NCBI GenBank assembly: GCA_039933635.1
Contig: JBDTNQ010000138.1
Span: 1-9,413 of the forward strand
Origin: JBDTNQ01 sp039933635
Lineage (GTDB): Bacteria; Acidobacteriota; Vicinamibacteria; Vicinamibacterales; SCN-69-37
DNA length: 9,413 nucleotides
Reading direction: 5' to 3'
The notes under the pieces are model-generated. The model saw only the letters and a list, made by a program, of their open reading frames with translations. It was not told the DNA's origin and did no database searches. The translations under genes were made by a program, and so were the position numbers. This document shows, one piece after another, positions 7,211 through 9,413 of this stretch. Position 1 is the stretch's first letter. Every line of letters starts with the position of its first letter.

Positions 7211-7282
7211 GTGTCAGGGAACCAGAACCGGCGCTGGCGGTGAGCCGGACGTATGATAGCCGACGCGAAGGGAGTCGTCCGC
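7211..7282. promoter_or_regulatory. divergent intergenic region with a possible shared -10 box
   Basis: This 72-base region must drive the permease leftward and the DinB-like/transporter pair rightward. GTATGATAGC at 7251-7260 offers TATGAT on the plus strand (7252-7257) and TATCAT on the minus strand (7258-7253), both close to TATAAT. Neither has a good TTGACA at the usual distance. A plus-strand start near 7264 would leave a short leader with the AAGGGAG ribosome site at 7268-7274. CCGGC (7228-7232) and GCCGG (7244-7248) form a small inverted repeat nearby. Both promoter calls are tentative. Confidence 0.3.
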
Positions 7283-7798
7283 ATGTCGACGTCGATGAGT
7301 CAGTCGCTCCTGCCCGAATTCGATCACGAGATGGCCAACACGCGGAAGGTGCTCGAGCGCGTGCCCGAGGATCGTCCGGACTACCGGCCGCATCCGAAGT
7401 CGATGACCATCGCGCGGCTCGCCGGCCATCTCACCGACATTCCGTGGTGGGCCGTGACCACGCTGACGCGCGATGAATACGACATGCAGCCTGTGGGCGG
7501 GTCGACGCGCGAGCGCTACATGATGACCACGCGGGAGGCCCTGCTGACCCGCTTCGACGCCGAGGTCGCCGCCGCGCGCGCGGCGCTCGCTGCCACGAGC
7601 GACGCCGCGTTGATGCAGCCGTGGACGCTCAAACACGGCGGCCACACGATCTTCAGCATGCCGCGCGCCTCGGCGCTGCGGAGCTTCGTCCTCAATCACA
7701 ACGTGCATCATCGCGCGCAACTCGGGGTGTATCTGCGCCTCAACGACGTCGCCGTGCCGTCAATCTACGGGCCGTCTGCAGATGAGGGAGGTCTTTGA
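7283..7798 (+). CDS. DinB-superfamily protein
   Basis: A 171-residue cytoplasmic protein of the DinB/YfiT four-helix fold, a group of small metal-binding proteins that includes thiol transferases; the actual reaction is unknown. The metal-binding histidines are in place: H49 in ARLAGHLTDIPWW (helix 2), and H139 plus H143 in LNHNVHHRAQLGVYLR (helix 4; H142 lies beside them). The ending VPSIYGPSADEG is typical of the acidobacterial members. The ATG at 7283 is chosen over the earlier in-frame ATG at 7253 because AAGGGAG (7268-7274) is eight bases before it, and because homologous proteins begin just before LLPEFDHEM. The stop overlaps the start of the nucleoside transporter as TGATG. Despite the family name there is no evidence of a DNA-damage role. 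Confidence 0.85.
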   Translation: MSTSMSQSLLPEFDHEMANTRKVLERVPEDRPDYRPHPKSMTIARLAGHLTDIPWWAVTTLTRDEYDMQPVGGSTRERYMMTTREALLTRFDAEVAAARAALAATSDAALMQPWTLKHGGHTIFSMPRASALRSFVLNHNVHHRAQLGVYLRLNDVAVPSIYGPSADEGGL

Positions 7799-7800
7799 TG
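7784..7800 (+). promoter_or_regulatory. ribosome binding site and TGATG junction deciding the transporter start
   Basis: GAGGGAGG ends six bases before the ATG at 7798-7800, inside the last codons of the DinB-like gene. The DinB stop TGA (7796-7798) shares one base with this ATG. This fixes the transporter start and indicates coupled translation. A TTG one codon earlier is possible but less well spaced. Confidence 0.7.
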
Positions 7801-9141
7801 GCCATGGATGCGACAGGAACGAGCCGGCCCGGCCGGACTGAATTGCTGATTCTGGCGGCAGGTACCGCCCTGGCCGTCGCGGCTGCCGTCGCGGCGCAGC
7901 TCGGCGTTCCGAAGGCCCAGCCGCTCGTCGGCGCGATCGTGATCCTGGGCATCGCGTATCTCTTCTCGACCAACCGGCGCGCGATCAGCCTCCGGATGAT
8001 GGCGTGGGGCCTCGGCCTGCAGCTCGCCTTCGCGATCGTCGTCCTGCGCACATCCGTCGGACAGCGGATCTTCGAGACGCTTGGTGCAGGGATCACGCGA
8101 ATCCTGAATCTGGCGTCCGCCGGTACGGGCCTGGTCTTCGGCCGGCTCGGAGAATCGACGCAGTGGGGTCAAGTCGTGTCAGGCGCGCTCGGGACGCCGT
8201 CCGGGCCTGAAGTCATCTTCGCGTTCCAGGTGCTGCCGATCATCATCTTCGTCGCCGCACTGTTCGCCGTTCTCTACTACCTCGGCGTCATGCAGTTCGT
8301 CGTGCGCATCGTGGCTGTCGTCATGCACCGCGTCATGGGCGCGAGCGGCGCGGAGTCATTGAACGTCGCCGCCAGCATCTTCATGGGCCAGACCGAGGCC
8401 CCGCTGACGATTCGCCCGTACCTGCCGGAGATGACGCAGTCCGAGCTGATGACCGTCATGACCGCCGGCATGGCCCACATCTCCGGCGGCATCATGGCCG
8501 CCTACATCGCATTCGGCGTCGAGGCCCAGCACCTGCTGACGGCGGTCATCATGACCGCGCCCGGCACGATCATGATGGCCAAGATGTTCGTCCCGGAAAC
8601 CGAGATGCCGAAGACGATGGGCGCGGTGGAATTGAAGATTCCGAAGACGGACGTCAACGTGATCGACGCGGCGGCGCGGGGCACGAGCGAAGGCCTGCAC
8701 CTCGCACTGAACGTCGCGGCCATGTTGATTTCATTTCTCGCGCTGGTGGCGCTCGTCAACGTGATCCTCGGCGTGGCCCACCTCAGCCTGCAGCAGATCT
8801 TCGGCTGGGTCTTCGCGCCCGTGGCGTGGGCGATGGGCGTGCCGTGGCGCGACGCGGGCACGATCGGCAACCTGCTCGGCACGCGCATGGTGCTGAACGA
8901 GTTCGTGTCCTACTCGATGCTCGGACCGATGAAAGGCACCCTGGATCCGAAGTCGTTTACGATCGCAACCTTCGCGCTGTGCGGTTTTGCCAATTTCGGC
9001 TCGATCGGTATTCAGCTCGGCGGCATCGGTCCGCTCGCACCGAATCGTCGACAGGATCTGGCGCGACTCGGCATCCGCGCCATGTTCGCCGGTACGCTCG
9101 CCAACTTCATGACGGCGACGATCGCAGGATTCTTGCTTTAG
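7798..9141 (+). CDS. concentrative nucleoside transporter (CNT/NupC family)
   Basis: A 447-residue inner-membrane protein that should import nucleosides using an ion gradient. N-terminal helices (about 15-35, 42-57, 66-84) precede the conserved core. Core motifs: FAFQVLPIIIFVAALFAVLYYLG (141-163), the hairpin GQTEAPLTIRPYL (197-209), MTAPGTIMMAKMFVPE (252-267), LALNVAAMLISFLAL (302-316), FAPVAWAMGVPW (339-350), NEFVSY (367-372), and CGFANFGSIGIQLGGIG (395-411). Compared from memory with Vibrio cholerae vcCNT, the nucleoside-contacting residues are kept: Q198, T199 and E200 (vcCNT Q154, T155, E156), E368 (E332), F397, N399 and S402 (F366, N368, S371). The sodium-site side chains appear not to be: S193 replaces N149 and H227 replaces S183. 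Proton coupling, as in E. coli NupC, is therefore possible. No symbol is given because CNT subtypes cannot be separated by eye. Confidence 0.9.
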   Translation: MAMDATGTSRPGRTELLILAAGTALAVAAAVAAQLGVPKAQPLVGAIVILGIAYLFSTNRRAISLRMMAWGLGLQLAFAIVVLRTSVGQRIFETLGAGITRILNLASAGTGLVFGRLGESTQWGQVVSGALGTPSGPEVIFAFQVLPIIIFVAALFAVLYYLGVMQFVVRIVAVVMHRVMGASGAESLNVAASIFMGQTEAPLTIRPYLPEMTQSELMTVMTAGMAHISGGIMAAYIAFGVEAQHLLTAVIMTAPGTIMMAKMFVPETEMPKTMGAVELKIPKTDVNVIDAAARGTSEGLHLALNVAAMLISFLALVALVNVILGVAHLSLQQIFGWVFAPVAWAMGVPWRDAGTIGNLLGTRMVLNEFVSYSMLGPMKGTLDPKSFTIATFALCGFANFGSIGIQLGGIGPLAPNRRQDLARLGIRAMFAGTLANFMTATIAGFLL

Positions 9142-9335
9142 ACAGGTACGACGGGTACTCAGGGTACGTCGGGTACGGGGTACGACGGGTACGAGGTACG
9201 ACAGGTACGAGGGCACGCCGGTTACATGAGCCCACGGCGCAAACCTGAGCATCGACCGTACGCGTAGCTCTCGCGTTAGCAAACCTCAGTCGGTTCGCAC
9301 GCCTTCCCGACGTACCCGTCGTACCCGTCGTGCCC
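9142..9335. repeat. GGGTACGAC repeat element with inverted arms in a convergent gap
   Basis: The gap between the converging genes holds a tandem run of an 8-9 base unit, consensus GGGTACGAC, from about 9145 to 9226 (roughly nine degenerate copies). About three copies of the same unit lie in inverse orientation at 9303-9335 (GTCGTACCC). The best pairing of the two blocks is 9147-9176 with 9303-9332, 26 of 30 bases by hand, leaving a 126-base middle. The RNA could fold into a long hairpin on either strand, so the element might end transcription of both genes. There is no open frame with coding character across it. It is not a known insertion sequence and contains no transposase. It may be a family of dispersed intergenic repeats of this lineage; that is inference. 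Confidence 0.75.
9239..9289. repeat. 11-base direct repeat in the core of the repeat element
   Basis: GCAAACCTGAG at 9239-9249 recurs as GCAAACCTCAG at 9279-9289, ten of eleven identical and exactly 40 bases apart (about four helical turns). Between them lies CCGTACGCGTAGC, with palindromic CGTACG and ACGCGT. The pair sits symmetrically inside the inverted GGGTACGAC arms, so it is probably part of the same element. A protein-binding pair is conceivable, but nothing else supports it. Confidence 0.4.
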
Positions 9336-9339
9336 GAAG

Positions 9340-9413
9340 TCACTGCTTCGCGAGAAACTCCTGCGTCCACTTCACGCTGGCTTCCACATCGTCCAGATTG
9401 CGCTTCTGCGCTT
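9340..9413 (-). CDS. C-terminal end of an unidentified protein (partial, cut by the window edge)
   Basis: Only the last 23 residues are in the window, ending RNLDDVEASVKWTQEFLAKQ before TGA at 9342-9340. This amphipathic helical ending with a clean stop reads as genuine coding sequence and lies immediately beyond the inverted repeat arm. The alternative minus-strand frame across the repeats gives low-complexity Thr/Gly and Pro/Tyr runs. Too little is present to name a family. Confidence 0.55.
   Translation of the reverse strand, partial: AQKRNLDDVEASVKWTQEFLAKQ

Noticed and set aside
9145..9226. CRISPR array
   Set aside because: The units are 8-9 bases with no spacers, far from the repeat-spacer layout, and there are no cas genes.
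9107..9370. 87-codon minus-strand open frame over the repeat element
   Set aside because: Its Thr/Gly and Pro/Tyr runs are simply the translated repeat unit, and it uses a different frame from the plausible C-terminus at 9413-9340.

Overview
The window is GC-rich, densely coded DNA that most resembles an acidobacterium, probably of the class Vicinamibacteria. The main clue is a secreted von Willebrand A protein whose layout (EDG-type N-terminal segment followed by a DGSAS MIDAS motif) matches the 'VWFA-related Acidobacterial' family. A c-type cytochrome tail, a DinB-like protein and a CNT transporter of types common in that phylum fit too. The assignment is by family resemblance only; there is no rRNA or other marker gene. 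No phage, transposase, CRISPR array, tRNA or restriction gene is visible.

Left part, 1-4732, all minus strand. A 997-residue secreted protein of unknown function (4732-1739) runs into the VWA protein (1742-588) through a GTGA stop/start overlap. Seven bases after the VWA stop follows a small two-helix membrane protein (580-326). Spacing and ribosome binding sites make these three a coupled unit: two exported proteins plus an inner-membrane peptide. After it lies a wrecked c-type cytochrome gene (252-6). It keeps its first nine codons and its C-terminal part, lacks the heme-binding middle, and carries a TGA where the family has a tryptophan.

Middle part, 4805-7210, also minus strand: a 12-helix MFS permease, then a NodB-type polysaccharide deacetylase with an atypical TFDLCP metal motif, then a GNAT acetyltransferase that overlaps the deacetylase by 23 bases. 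They are close enough to be co-transcribed. No common pathway can be read from the sequence.

Right part, 7211-9413. A 72-base divergent region separates the permease from a plus-strand pair: a DinB-superfamily protein and a CNT-family nucleoside transporter joined by TGATG. The transporter converges on the very end of an unidentified minus-strand gene (9340-9413). The 198-base convergent gap holds about nine degenerate copies of GGGTACGAC and a shorter inverted block of the same unit. Together they form an imperfect 30-base inverted repeat around a 126-base core that itself contains a near-perfect 11-base direct repeat.

The best candidates for something undescribed are the large secreted protein coupled to the VWA protein and the small membrane protein, and the repeat element at 9142-9335. 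No stretch over 300 bases lacks a gene.
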